From Paramagnetospirillum magneticum AMB-1 (GTDB lineage Bacteria > Pseudomonadota > Alphaproteobacteria > Rhodospirillales > Magnetospirillaceae): a stretch of 64,000 nt of DNA. Positions 42,498 through 51,501 of this stretch are shown here, one piece after another. The stretch is from assembly GCF_000009985.1 (NCBI RefSeq), contig NC_007626.1:1091501-1155500 (forward strand). The letters run 5' to 3'. How positions within the stretch are numbered: the stretch's first letter is position 1; every line of letters begins with the position of its first letter. Both the position numbers and the translations under genes were made by a program. Under the pieces are notes generated by a model. The model was not told where the DNA came from and searched no databases. It was given only the letters and a program-made list of their open reading frames with translations.

Positions 42498-43348
42498 CAG
42501 ATCCAGTATGGCCAGCGGGGACGTGACCAGCGGTATAGTCCGACCGAGGCTAATCCCCCGGTGAGGGCCATGGCAAGACTGACCCACCAATTGACGGCGG
42601 GGGCCACATTGCCGATGGCGGCGGCGCCGACGGTGGACAGCAAATGATGGAAGGGGTTGAGCAGCAGCAGGTATTCAAACCGCCCCAAGAAGTAGGGGGG
42701 CCACAAGATTGGGGTCAACAGGAAGGTGATCTGCAGCAGATTGGCTATCAGCTGACCGACATCGCGAAATCTCGCGCCCAAAACCATCGCGGCGGCCCCC
42801 ATCCACGCCACGTTCACGAGCAGGAGCAACAGCGATGCCGCCAGCGGCAGGATGGTTGGCGTAAAGCCGAGGAAGAGATACTGCAGCAGCAGGAATAGCC
42901 CCAGATTGAGGGCGAGAACCGGCAGATGATGCAAGAACACGGACAGGGTGATTACCGACAGCGAAATGTTGGAGTGGCGCAAAATGGGCATCCAACGGGC
43001 AAAGGCGATGGAGTTCTCGCCGACGACTGCCGATAGGAACGACCAGATGACCAGGCCGGCGGCCAGCGAGTCCACATAGGTATCGAAACTTACCAATTGC
43101 CGCCGCAAGATCGTGCCGAACAGCGTCCCCACGGCGGCCACGGCCACGGCGACGCCAATGGAGTTCCACAGCGGCCCCAGGCCCGACTGCCTGAAGGCGC
43201 GGGCCAGACTGAGGCGGCAGAGAAGCAAGGCGAGAGGCCATACACGGTAGGTGGCGATGGAGGACACTTGGCAGCCGATCAAACTCGTTTGGGGCGGGCG
43301 CCGGAGACAAGGTTTCCTGCGTCCGAATCTGTTGCTCTCGGAAGTCAT
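42497..43348 (-). CDS. ABC-2-type permease of the second exporter
   Basis: The ~283-residue protein has about six membrane helices after a basic N-terminus, with the polysaccharide-exporter pattern GLGPLWNSIGVAVAVAAVGTLFG and FRDVGQLIANLLQITFLLTPILWPPYFLG. The ATG giving MTSESNRFGRR is chosen over an upstream start at 43480. It couples to the downstream ATPase gene. The pair duplicates the Wzm/Wzt function found at 32827-34895 and may export a different glycan. Confidence 0.83.
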   Translation of the reverse strand: MTSESNRFGRRKPCLRRPPQTSLIGCQVSSIATYRVWPLALLLCRLSLARAFRQSGLGPLWNSIGVAVAVAAVGTLFGTILRRQLVSFDTYVDSLAAGLVIWSFLSAVVGENSIAFARWMPILRHSNISLSVITLSVFLHHLPVLALNLGLFLLLQYLFLGFTPTILPLAASLLLLLVNVAWMGAAAMVLGARFRDVGQLIANLLQITFLLTPILWPPYFLGRFEYLLLLNPFHHLLSTVGAAAIGNVAPAVNWWVSLAMALTGGLASVGLYRWSRPRWPYWI

Positions 43349-43799
43349 GGCCGCGCCATACGCGGCACGCCGTGGCTCGGTCCGGCGGAGGAGCCGGGCA
43401 TGCGGCGAGTCTGACGGCCAATCGGTGATGGGGCGCACCAGCGACCCCCACCCAATACTCCTGTGAATCGGGAGCGTCAATCCCGCTGAGGAGGGGGCTT
43501 TTCGGAAGGCGGAAGTGGGGGGGGATCACGAATTTGCGGCCTTGTAGGCCGCGCAGATTGTCTTGCCTTGCCGTGCGGACGTGGGATAGTGACGCCGTTC
43601 GCTTCGAGGGGCGCGGAGCAAGGCATTAAGGAACTTGACCCATTCGGGCGGCCTCGTATGATCGCGGAGCCCCAAAAAAGGTTGAGCCTGTCCCGTCGAC
43701 AACAATAGCTTTGGGGCGGTTTTGGTTGGGCCTGCGCCGCGGTTCCATGAACCCTAAGCAGCAGCTCAGTGAATCCTTGCGAAGGCGACGACACACAAC
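43349..43799. other. Divergent regulatory region upstream of the sugar-synthesis operon
   Basis: No gene is supported in this 450-bp stretch between the ABC permease (minus) and the ColD-like gene (plus). It contains a good sigma70-type promoter toward the plus strand and a 5' leader of about 130 bases. Confidence 0.6.
43635..43662 (+). promoter_or_regulatory. Predicted sigma70-type promoter
   Basis: TTGACC (43635-43640) and TATGAT (43657-43662) are separated by 16 bases. This is the best promoter match of the polysaccharide region and points at the ColD-like gene start at 43800. Confidence 0.6.
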
Positions 43800-44969
43800 A
43801 TGTTCTACGAGCTTGCGGCCTCTTCATGGGGTGAGGAAGAATACGATGCCGTGCGTCGGGTTCTTGATCGTGGCTTTTTCACCATGGGTGATAACGTCAA
43901 AGCCTTCGAGACGGAGTTCGCGGCCTACTTTGGCAAGGCCCACGGGATCATGGTCAATTCGGGGTCGTCGGCAAATCTGGTTGCTGTTGCCGCCCTGGCC
44001 TACAAGAGGAACCGTCCCATCCAGCGTGGCGATGAGGTGATCGTTCCCGCCATTTCCTGGGCCACCACGTATCATCCTTTGCAGCAATACGGCCTGAAGC
44101 TGCGCTTCGTGGACGTGGAGTTGGAGACGCTGAACGTCGATGTAAGCAAGCTGGAGGCGGCATTGACGCCGCGGACCCGCATGGTCGTGGCCGTCAGTAT
44201 CCTCGGCAATCCGGCCGCCCTCGACGTCATGCGGGCCTTCTGCGACAAGCACGATCTGTATCTTCTGGAAGATAATTGCGAGTCCATGGACGCAGAGCTG
44301 GGCGGCAGGAAAACCGGCACATTCGGCGACCTCAATACCTTCAGCTTTTTCTTTTCCCACCACATCTCCACCATGGAAGGCGGGATTATCCTGACCGATG
44401 ACGCCGAACTGGCGCATCTGTGTCGCAGCATGCGTGCGCATGGCTGGACCCGTGATATTCCAAAGGACAGCCCGCTGTTCGAACACACCTCCGACGACTT
44501 TTACGAGGCCTACCGCTTCATTCTGCCGGGCTACAATGTTCGGCCGCTGGAGATGGAAGGTGCGGTCGGCCGCGAACAGCTGAAGAAGCTCCCCGCCATG
44601 ACCGCCATGCGGCGGCGGAATCTTGCCTTGTTTCAGAATCTTTTCGCTGACGACGAGCGCTTTATCATCCAGCGGGAAAACGGCAAGAGCTCATCGTTTT
44701 CGTTCACCATCATCCTCAATCCGAAGATGGATATCGATCGCAAGACGGTGTTCTCGGCACTGGGTGCGGCGGATATCGGCTATCGCATCATCACGGGCGG
44801 CAATTTCCTGCGCCATGATGTCCTGAAGTATTACGACTACGACACCGTCGGTGAAATCGTGAATGCCAATATCGCTCACGACTGCGGTTTCTTTGTCGGC
44901 AATCATCCCTATGACCTGAGTGCCCAGATTGCCAAGCTGCATCAGGTTCTGGACACCGTCTGCGGCTGA
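43800..44969 (+). CDS. colD: ColD-like GDP-4-keto-6-deoxymannose 3-dehydratase (DegT family)
   Basis: The 389-residue PLP enzyme has DegT/DnrJ/EryC1 features (GIMVNSGSSANLVAVAAL, GDEVIVPAISWATTYHPLQQYGL, LEDNCESMDAELGG). At the place of the usual Schiff-base lysine it has FFFSHHISTMEGG, with His188, exactly as in ColD, where this His makes it a dehydratase rather than an aminotransferase. LPGYNVRPLEM and ITGGNFLRHDVLKYYDY also match ColD closely. The expected reaction is removal of the 3-hydroxyl from GDP-4-keto-6-deoxymannose on the way to GDP-colitose-type 3,6-dideoxyhexoses. The substrate would come from the Gmd enzymes at 50402-52569. Confidence 0.85.
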   Translation: MFYELAASSWGEEEYDAVRRVLDRGFFTMGDNVKAFETEFAAYFGKAHGIMVNSGSSANLVAVAALAYKRNRPIQRGDEVIVPAISWATTYHPLQQYGLKLRFVDVELETLNVDVSKLEAALTPRTRMVVAVSILGNPAALDVMRAFCDKHDLYLLEDNCESMDAELGGRKTGTFGDLNTFSFFFSHHISTMEGGIILTDDAELAHLCRSMRAHGWTRDIPKDSPLFEHTSDDFYEAYRFILPGYNVRPLEMEGAVGREQLKKLPAMTAMRRRNLALFQNLFADDERFIIQRENGKSSSFSFTIILNPKMDIDRKTVFSALGAADIGYRIITGGNFLRHDVLKYYDYDTVGEIVNANIAHDCGFFVGNHPYDLSAQIAKLHQVLDTVCG

Positions 44970-45113
44970 TCGCCTGCAGGAAGGAAATCGCGCGATGTCC
45001 TGTCATATTCAGGGGGCCGGTGGAGCCGGTTGTTTGGGCTCCATCATGGTCCCATCGGTACGCCAGAACATCTGGTTGGGGCGGCCCAATCGTCCTGGGA
45101 TAGGGAGGACTAG

Positions 45114-46118
45114 ATGATTATTAGCCGTACACCGTTTCGCGTGTCCCTTTTCGGCGGAGGGTCGGATTATCCGAAGTGGTACCGTGAACATGGCGGCCAG
45201 GTGCTCGGCTTTGCCATCAATAAGTATTGTTACCTGAGCGTGCGGCCGTTGCCGCCATTTTTCGAGCACAAGCATCGGATCGTTTACGCCAAGATTGAGA
45301 CCGTCAACGAGATATCGGAAATTCAGCATCCGGCCGTGCGCCACATCCTCGATCAGATGGGAGTTTCCATCGGTCTTGAAATCCACCATGACGGTGATCT
45401 GCCCGCCCGATCGGGCTTGGGCTCCAGTTCATCCTTCACCGTCGGCATGCTCAATGCGCTGCGGGCGCTTGAGGGCCGGATGTCCAGCAAGGAAGAGCTG
45501 GCCCGCCAGGCCATTCATATCGAACAGAATGTCATCGCCGAGGCCGTCGGCTCCCAGGACCAGATATGGGCGGCCTATGGCGGCCTGAATCACATCACCT
45601 TTCAACGCGACGACAGTTTCGAGGTCACGCCGGTGATCATGGACCCGCGTCGCCAGCGCAAATTCACCGACAACCTGATATTGTTCTTCACCGGCTTTTC
45701 GCGGTTCGCGGCGGTGATCGCCGAGAAGAAGATCGCCAACCTGGATCGGAAGACCAGCCACCTCCGATCCATGGTCGACATGGTGGACGAGGCGAAGTCC
45801 ATCCTGACGAACAAGGAACGGGATCTCGACGAGATCGGCAGGCTGCTTCACGAATCGTGGAGGCTTAAGCGGGATCTGGCGGATGATGTCAGCACCCCGG
45901 CCATTGATGAGATTTACGAATCTGCGCTCGCGGCAGGGGCGCTGGGCGGAAAATTGCTGGGTGCCGGCGGGGGCGGCTTCATGCTGTTCTATGTCGCCAA
46001 GGAGCAGCAAGACAGTGTGCGCAAGGCCTTGTCCCGGCTGATCGAGGTCCAGTTCGACATCGATTATTCGGGCAGCAAGATTGTGGTCTATGAGCCCAAA
46101 GGCCTTGAATGCGACTGA
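45114..46118 (+). CDS. GHMP-family sugar kinase (HddA-like)
   Basis: The 334-residue kinase has the N-terminal ISRTPFRVSLFGGGSDYP, the GHMP ATP loop PARSGLGSSSSFTVG and the C-terminal GALGGKLLGAGGGGFMLF. It most resembles D-glycero-D-manno-heptose 7-phosphate 1-kinase (HddA) and L-fucokinase-type enzymes. It therefore makes a sugar-1-phosphate for nucleotide-sugar formation. No heptose isomerase or guanylyltransferase gene is in the window, so the sugar is not certain. The ATG follows AGGGAGGAC, a good ribosome site. Confidence 0.87.
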   Translation: MIISRTPFRVSLFGGGSDYPKWYREHGGQVLGFAINKYCYLSVRPLPPFFEHKHRIVYAKIETVNEISEIQHPAVRHILDQMGVSIGLEIHHDGDLPARSGLGSSSSFTVGMLNALRALEGRMSSKEELARQAIHIEQNVIAEAVGSQDQIWAAYGGLNHITFQRDDSFEVTPVIMDPRRQRKFTDNLILFFTGFSRFAAVIAEKKIANLDRKTSHLRSMVDMVDEAKSILTNKERDLDEIGRLLHESWRLKRDLADDVSTPAIDEIYESALAAGALGGKLLGAGGGGFMLFYVAKEQQDSVRKALSRLIEVQFDIDYSGSKIVVYEPKGLECD

Positions 46119-46356
46119 TTTCACGGTGATTGGCGAGGATGGGCTGGATTGGCCCGGACATGCAAGGGGCCTCCGGTCGATGCGGGGAGGGGGGATACGC
46201 AAGTGGAGTTGAATGCCGCCGCATCTCCTGGAATGGATGGGGGCAACGGCGTCGGTGGGCCCCTCCTTGCCATCCGGGAGGAAGCTGACGACCTGCGGTC
46301 ACGGCTGGCTTCTGACCCCGCGTGGGTCTCGCTTTCCTGGGCTGGCTGACCGGTAG

Positions 46357-47436
46357 ATGCTGATGAATCCGCCGCCGGCCGATTCGCGCCTCCGCCCTAG
46401 GCGGCCGTTCCTTCTTCCCGACGTCGGGCCGCGCCGGGTCAAGCCTCCGGCTTCGATCCAGCCTGCTGTCAGCGTCCTGATCGTCACCTACAACAGCGCC
46501 GCCCATATCCGGCAGTGCCTTGAATGCCTGCGAGAGCAGACTTACGAGGATTTCGAGGTCCTCGTGGTGGACTGTGCCTCGGCCGATGGATCACATGGCG
46601 TGGCGGTCAAGGCTGCGGACGGCGACACCCGATTCCATTTTCTGCCGCAAGGCCGGAATCTGGGGTTTGCCGCGGGCAATAATCTTGCCGCCAGGGCGGC
46701 GCGGGGGCGCTGGCTCGCCTGCCTCAATCCAGATGCCTTTGCCGAGCCGGACTGGTTGCAGCAACTCATGGACGCAACCATACGCTATCCCTTTGCCGAC
46801 ATGTTCGGTTCGACCCAATTCGACGCCGGGAATCCGGCTCTACTCGATGGTTGTGGCGATCTCTACCACGCAGTCGGTCTTGCCTGGCGCGCTGGCCACG
46901 GTGGCCCCATCTCGAGCCTTCCCCGGGACCGGGAGGTCTTCAGTCCCTGTGCCGCCGCTTCTCTCTACCGCGCGGATGGATTCAACTCCCTGGGGGGATT
47001 CGATGAACGCTTCTTTTGTTTCATGGAGGACGTTGATCTGGCTTTCCGCTGGCGCCTGACGGGGGGGCGGTGCATCCAGGTGCGTAATGCGGCTGTCCAC
47101 CACGTCGGGGGGGCGAGCGCCGGTCGGACCTCCGCCTTCGCCCGCTACCACGGCCTTCGCAACGCGCTGTGGTGTTTCGCCAAGAATATGCCGACCCCTC
47201 TATTGGCCTGCCTGCTGCTGCCGCACTTGGCGCTGCTGGCGGCTCTTGTCGCCCGTGATATCCGGCGCGGCCAGGGGAAGGCGGCCGTGAGAGCGGTGCG
47301 CGACGGCCTTCTGGGGCTGAGGGCTGTCCTGGCCGATCGGGCGGTGGTTCAACGCCGGCGGACCCTTGCGGTCATCGACTTGAGCCGGAAGTTTACCTGG
47401 AGTTTGCGGGCATTGTGGCGACGGGAAGCGCCTTGA
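46357..47436 (+). CDS. Family 2 glycosyltransferase (rhamnosyltransferase-like)
   Basis: The 359-residue protein has a basic, Pro-rich N-terminus of about 35 residues and then a GT-A core: VSVLIVTYNSAAHIRQCLECL, VLVVDCASADGS, NLGFAAGNNLAARAARG, LNPDAF and GFDERFFCFMEDVDLAFRW. A hydrophobic pair near residue 285-305 (LLACLLLPHLALLAALVA) may tether it to the membrane. The preceding 238 bp (46119-46356) hold no gene. It probably adds a deoxyhexose to the growing glycan. Confidence 0.87.
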   Translation: MLMNPPPADSRLRPRRPFLLPDVGPRRVKPPASIQPAVSVLIVTYNSAAHIRQCLECLREQTYEDFEVLVVDCASADGSHGVAVKAADGDTRFHFLPQGRNLGFAAGNNLAARAARGRWLACLNPDAFAEPDWLQQLMDATIRYPFADMFGSTQFDAGNPALLDGCGDLYHAVGLAWRAGHGGPISSLPRDREVFSPCAAASLYRADGFNSLGGFDERFFCFMEDVDLAFRWRLTGGRCIQVRNAAVHHVGGASAGRTSAFARYHGLRNALWCFAKNMPTPLLACLLLPHLALLAALVARDIRRGQGKAAVRAVRDGLLGLRAVLADRAVVQRRRTLAVIDLSRKFTWSLRALWRREAP

Positions 47437-47596
47437 CAAGGCTCCAAACCCGATGGCAAATTCCCGCCGGCTCAGAAGAAGTCATTTATTTTTTGACGTG
47501 AGGACAGTGGGGGCTGCTCAGGGCCGCCAGGCTGTTTCCAAACGCATCATGACTGACTTTGATCAAGAAGTCTCCGTCATGGTTCAGGAGTTCTAA

Positions 47597-50344
47597 ATGG
47601 CACAATATTTCGGAAAACTCCTCTCCATGCGCACTTCCTGGGTCGTGATAGGCATTTGTTTTATTGCTTTGATTTATACTGTGGTCGCCGATGTTTGGGG
47701 CGTACGGTTCACCACCTTCGACGACGCACGGGCTGCCATTTGGGCCTACGACAACAGTGAAATCAACACCATCGCCTTCGGCCAGGGGCGGTTGTATTTC
47801 TTTTATCACTCGCCCTTTGTGACGTTCGGCAACTCGTTGTGGCGGACCGTCGCTTTCGACATTGTGCAGCACGGAGGCTTCGCCCTCGCGATCGCGTTCG
47901 TGGTTGCGACCTTGTCGCTGTACATTTCTCTCACGTTCGGGCTGTTGGCAGGCTTCATTTATCTGGCGACCCTGGCCGTGACCTGGGATCACACGCTGAT
48001 TACCAGCGTGCCGCTCTTCCACTATGTGGTCGTGGTCAATATGAGCGCGACGCTGATGGCGCTGTACGCCTATCGCCGCACCGGCCGGTGGCTCTGGCTG
48101 GGGGCCTCGCTGGCGCTCTATTTCCTTGCCCTGTGGGGGCAGGAATATCAGATAATGATCATCACCGCGCTGTTCATCGTTTGCGCCTTTGCCCGGTTGC
48201 CTGGTCAGGCGCCGGCCGGAGCAGAGAGCGGGCCGGACAGGCGTAAGATGATCAGGCTGTGCGGCGCGGCCATTTCCCTGGGGGCGGCGTATGCCGTCGC
48301 CGTCATCGTCTGGCGGCTGATCTATGGTAACCAGTATGATGGTGCCGAGATCAGCGCGGCGACCTTCAGCCTGAAGCACTTTCTGGGCGTGCTGCTGTTG
48401 TGGCCGTTCGGCACCAACATTTTCGCGTACATCGTCCATCCGCTGCATGTTGGCGCTTCGATGGCCGGGAACGGCTTCGACTATCGGCTCGACTTCGCTC
48501 CGGCGACGGTCCTGGCCAATCTGGACGGCCTGACGCCGGTGAAGATCGCGGCGGTGCTGCTGGGGGGGGCGCTGCTGATGCGGCACTTGCGGCGAGACGA
48601 GCTGTCGCGGGGCCAATTGTTGATCCTGCCGCTGCTGGCTGGCGTGATCATGCTGGCCCCGACCTTCCTGCTGGGGCTCACGCCCAAGTATCAGGGGTGG
48701 TTTCAGCAGGGGACCCCCGCCTACTCCTACAGTTCCATCTCGGCTTATGGCGTTGCTATCCTGCTGGCTTGGCTGGCCGTCGGGGTTCATGGCCTGGTCG
48801 ACGGGGGGGCATGGCGCTGGACGATTCGCGGGGGCGTTGTCGCGGTCCTTCTGGTGGGGGCGGTGGCCGCGGATTCCCAGAATAATGTGGTGGGCCGTGC
48901 CATGCGCGAAGCCACGGCACGATGGATCTCCCTCAATATGGTGTTGACCTCGCCGTTGCGCCCGGAGATCGAGGACGGCACGCTGTACGCGCCACGTCTG
49001 GCTGATTATTATTGGGCGGTGCCGGGGTATCCGGATTACTGGCGGCGATTGCTCAAGATCGCCTACGGTTCCAAAATCGTCTACAAGGACGCGGTGGACA
49101 TCACCGATACGTTCGGCGACAAGTCTTATTACTTCGATTATGCCTACCTGCCGGAAAGCCGCCGTAATGTTGCTCTGTTGAGCAAAGTCGTGCAGGAGGG
49201 CAACGTGCCGACGACCCGGCAGGTCCGCCTGATCTCGGACGGTCCTTTGGATACCGCTCTTGCCGGCGTGAAAAAGGATGGTACGGCACTGCACGTCTGG
49301 TTGCCGAGGATGCCGGTCCAGCGGATGGGCAAGGCGTTCGTGTATACGGTCAATCTTCCTGAATCCACTCCGGTTGCCTGGTTGCGGGTGGAGAGCCAGC
49401 GCATGTGGGCGCCGCCCAAGGCTCTGAAATCCCCCATCTATAAGATGTCGAGCCCCATCGACTTCAGCGACCGCGGCAATTCCCGCGCCTTTCTCGGCGA
49501 CGGCTGGTCCACCCCCGAGGCCCAGCTCACCTGGGCCGTGGGGTCGGAAAGCGAGGTCCGCCTCCTTCCCAGTAAGCAGAGCGGGTGTGACGTCAAGGGA
49601 ACGGTCAAGGCGTGGCCATTCTACGTCAAGGACAAGTCTCCCGATCCAGAAGTGACGATCCTGGTCAATGGCGACCAGATGTGGAAGGGCTCCATCTGGA
49701 GGGATACGGCGATCGACTTCACCATTCCGGCGGCCGTCTGGAATCGTGATCGGTTCGTGTCCCTGAAACTGCTGCATCCCTACGCCCGTTCTCCGCAGGA
49801 ACTGGGGGTGAGCAGCGATGGCCGCAAGCTGGCGCTGGCCGTGCAGAGCATGACCTTCCAAGGCTGCGGTGCCAGTGAGGGTGCGCCCTATGAACTGGGC
49901 GACACCATCGACTTCCGCGACGTCGGCAATGCCAAACCGTACATGACGGAAGGCTGGTCCGACCCGGAGCGTGACTTGACCTGGGCCATCGGTCCCCAAA
50001 GTAGCCTTGTGCTCGGACATGCGACCGTGCCGGCCTGCGACGTGGTGATGGAGATTTCCGCCAGTGCTCATGCCCTGCCGCCCAAGCTGGCCCAGCCGCC
50101 GCTGACCGTGGAGGTCAACGGTAAGGTTGTTGGCGACGGTACCGGGTTCGATGCTCAGGCCGCCAAGCAAAGCTTCACCATCGACCGGATGCTGTGGCTG
50201 TCCGAGCAGCCAGCCCGCATCCGCTTCAACCACCCCTACGCCAAATCTCCCAAGGACCTGGGCACGAGTCAGGATCCGCGTCCCCTGGCTTTCGCCTTCC
50301 GCAGCCTTTCGGTGAAGGAGCGGTGCCGGAGCGGTCTGCGCTAG
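47597..50344 (+). CDS. Large membrane protein with two C-terminal beta-sandwich repeats
   Basis: The 915-residue protein has about ten membrane helices in residues 10-430, arranged like multi-pass glycosyltransferase or polymerase-type proteins (first helix WVVIGICFIALIYTVVADVW). An extracytoplasmic part follows. From about 617 to 757 and about 765 to 910 two related ~145-residue domains occur, each with GWS(T/D)PE, LTWA(V/I)G, a VNG turn and a final HPYA-SP--LG motif. The family is not recognised. A related domain ends the glycosyltransferase at 59289-60965. A GGAG lies a few bases before the ATG. It may polymerise, transfer or present the glycan; that is inference from context. Confidence 0.75.
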   Translation: MAQYFGKLLSMRTSWVVIGICFIALIYTVVADVWGVRFTTFDDARAAIWAYDNSEINTIAFGQGRLYFFYHSPFVTFGNSLWRTVAFDIVQHGGFALAIAFVVATLSLYISLTFGLLAGFIYLATLAVTWDHTLITSVPLFHYVVVVNMSATLMALYAYRRTGRWLWLGASLALYFLALWGQEYQIMIITALFIVCAFARLPGQAPAGAESGPDRRKMIRLCGAAISLGAAYAVAVIVWRLIYGNQYDGAEISAATFSLKHFLGVLLLWPFGTNIFAYIVHPLHVGASMAGNGFDYRLDFAPATVLANLDGLTPVKIAAVLLGGALLMRHLRRDELSRGQLLILPLLAGVIMLAPTFLLGLTPKYQGWFQQGTPAYSYSSISAYGVAILLAWLAVGVHGLVDGGAWRWTIRGGVVAVLLVGAVAADSQNNVVGRAMREATARWISLNMVLTSPLRPEIEDGTLYAPRLADYYWAVPGYPDYWRRLLKIAYGSKIVYKDAVDITDTFGDKSYYFDYAYLPESRRNVALLSKVVQEGNVPTTRQVRLISDGPLDTALAGVKKDGTALHVWLPRMPVQRMGKAFVYTVNLPESTPVAWLRVESQRMWAPPKALKSPIYKMSSPIDFSDRGNSRAFLGDGWSTPEAQLTWAVGSESEVRLLPSKQSGCDVKGTVKAWPFYVKDKSPDPEVTILVNGDQMWKGSIWRDTAIDFTIPAAVWNRDRFVSLKLLHPYARSPQELGVSSDGRKLALAVQSMTFQGCGASEGAPYELGDTIDFRDVGNAKPYMTEGWSDPERDLTWAIGPQSSLVLGHATVPACDVVMEISASAHALPPKLAQPPLTVEVNGKVVGDGTGFDAQAAKQSFTIDRMLWLSEQPARIRFNHPYAKSPKDLGTSQDPRPLAFAFRSLSVKERCRSGLR

Positions 50345-50401
50345 TTGGTTGTTCCGCGATGCGGGCTCGTATAGCATTTCATTCGGTCGGGAGGTTGGTC
50401 C

Positions 50402-51409
50402 GTGGCGGTGGGGATGGCTAAAACAGCGCTGGTATTCGGGATTTCCGGCCAGGACGGGGCGTATCTGGCCAGCCTTCTGCTCGCCAAGGGCTATCGGGTC
50501 ATCGGCGCGTCGCGTGATGCCGAAGGCTCGAGTTTCGCCAATTTGCGGGAACTGGGAATCCTGGAGCAGATCAGTCTGCGTTCGGCCTGCATGAATGACT
50601 TTCATGCCATTCTGAAGGTGATCTCGGAGACGCAGCCGGACGAAATCTACAATCTCAGCGGTCAGAGTTCGGTCGGCCTGTCCTTCGAGCAGCCCTTGCC
50701 CACCTTCGAGAGCATTGTCGGCGGAACGCTGAACATTCTGGAGGCGGTGCGTTTCCTCAACGCCTCGATCAGATTTTACAACGCGGCATCGGGCGAGTGC
50801 TTCGGCAACACCCAGGGCGTGGCGGCCTCCGAGCAGGCCCCCTTCCGTCCCCGCAGTCCCTATGCGGTCGCCAAGGCCAGTGCTGCCATGGCTGTCGTGA
50901 ACTATCGCGAAGCCTATGGAATGTTCGCGTGTTCAGGCTTCTTGTTTAATCATGAATCTCCGTTCCGCCCCCACCGCTTCGTCACGCGCAAAGTGGTTCG
51001 TGCCGCCGCCAGGATCGCCAGGGGGGAGGACTTGCGGCTTATGCTTGGTGATATCTCGGTTCGCCGTGATTGGGGCTGGGCACCGGAATATGTGGACGCC
51101 ATGTGGCGGATGCTGAACGTCGATGAACCGGAAGATATTGTCATTGCCACCGGGATCCACGCCTCGCTCCAGGAGTTCGTTGAGACCGTCTTTGGTTTCT
51201 TTGATCTGGACTGGCGTGCCCATGTGGACATCGACCCCGGGCTGCGCCGTCCGAGTGATGTGGCGATCAGCTTTGGTGACCCGTCGCGGGCTCTACAGCG
51301 ACTGGGTTGGAGAGCTTCATTCACCATGCCAGACGTGGCTTGTGCCATGGCGAAAGCCGAGGCTGGCAGCGAACCGGCGGCGGGGGGAGAGGTTGAAAAA
51401 TCGCTGTGA
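50402..51409 (+). CDS. GDP-mannose 4,6-dehydratase-like enzyme (second paralogue)
   Basis: The 335-residue extended short-chain dehydrogenase has ALVFGISGQDGAYLA at the cofactor site, YNAASGECFGN in place of the usual TSELYG segment, and YAVAKASAAMAVVNYREAYG with the YxxxK pair. FNHESPFRPHRFVTRK is a Gmd hallmark. It is clearly related to the neighbouring Gmd but more divergent, and shorter in the region after the cofactor motif. It may act on another GDP-sugar (for example GDP-manno-heptose) or be a partner subunit. The GTG start has GGAGG nine bases upstream; an ATG at 50414 is the alternative. Confidence 0.8.
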   Translation: MAVGMAKTALVFGISGQDGAYLASLLLAKGYRVIGASRDAEGSSFANLRELGILEQISLRSACMNDFHAILKVISETQPDEIYNLSGQSSVGLSFEQPLPTFESIVGGTLNILEAVRFLNASIRFYNAASGECFGNTQGVAASEQAPFRPRSPYAVAKASAAMAVVNYREAYGMFACSGFLFNHESPFRPHRFVTRKVVRAAARIARGEDLRLMLGDISVRRDWGWAPEYVDAMWRMLNVDEPEDIVIATGIHASLQEFVETVFGFFDLDWRAHVDIDPGLRRPSDVAISFGDPSRALQRLGWRASFTMPDVACAMAKAEAGSEPAAGGEVEKSL

Positions 51410-51501
51410 AGGGATGGCGCTTGGTGATACTTTCCCCACCTTACAGCCGTCTCAAGTGTAGAGTGGTTCTTTTCTAGATTTTTGCTGTGGCGGAGTTGCT
51501 G

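Noticed and set aside
47486..50605. Very long (1,039-codon) minus-strand open frame
   Set aside because: It lies antisense to the membrane protein at 47597-50344. Its translation is His/Gln/Arg/Pro-rich without domains, as expected for the complement of a high-GC gene.
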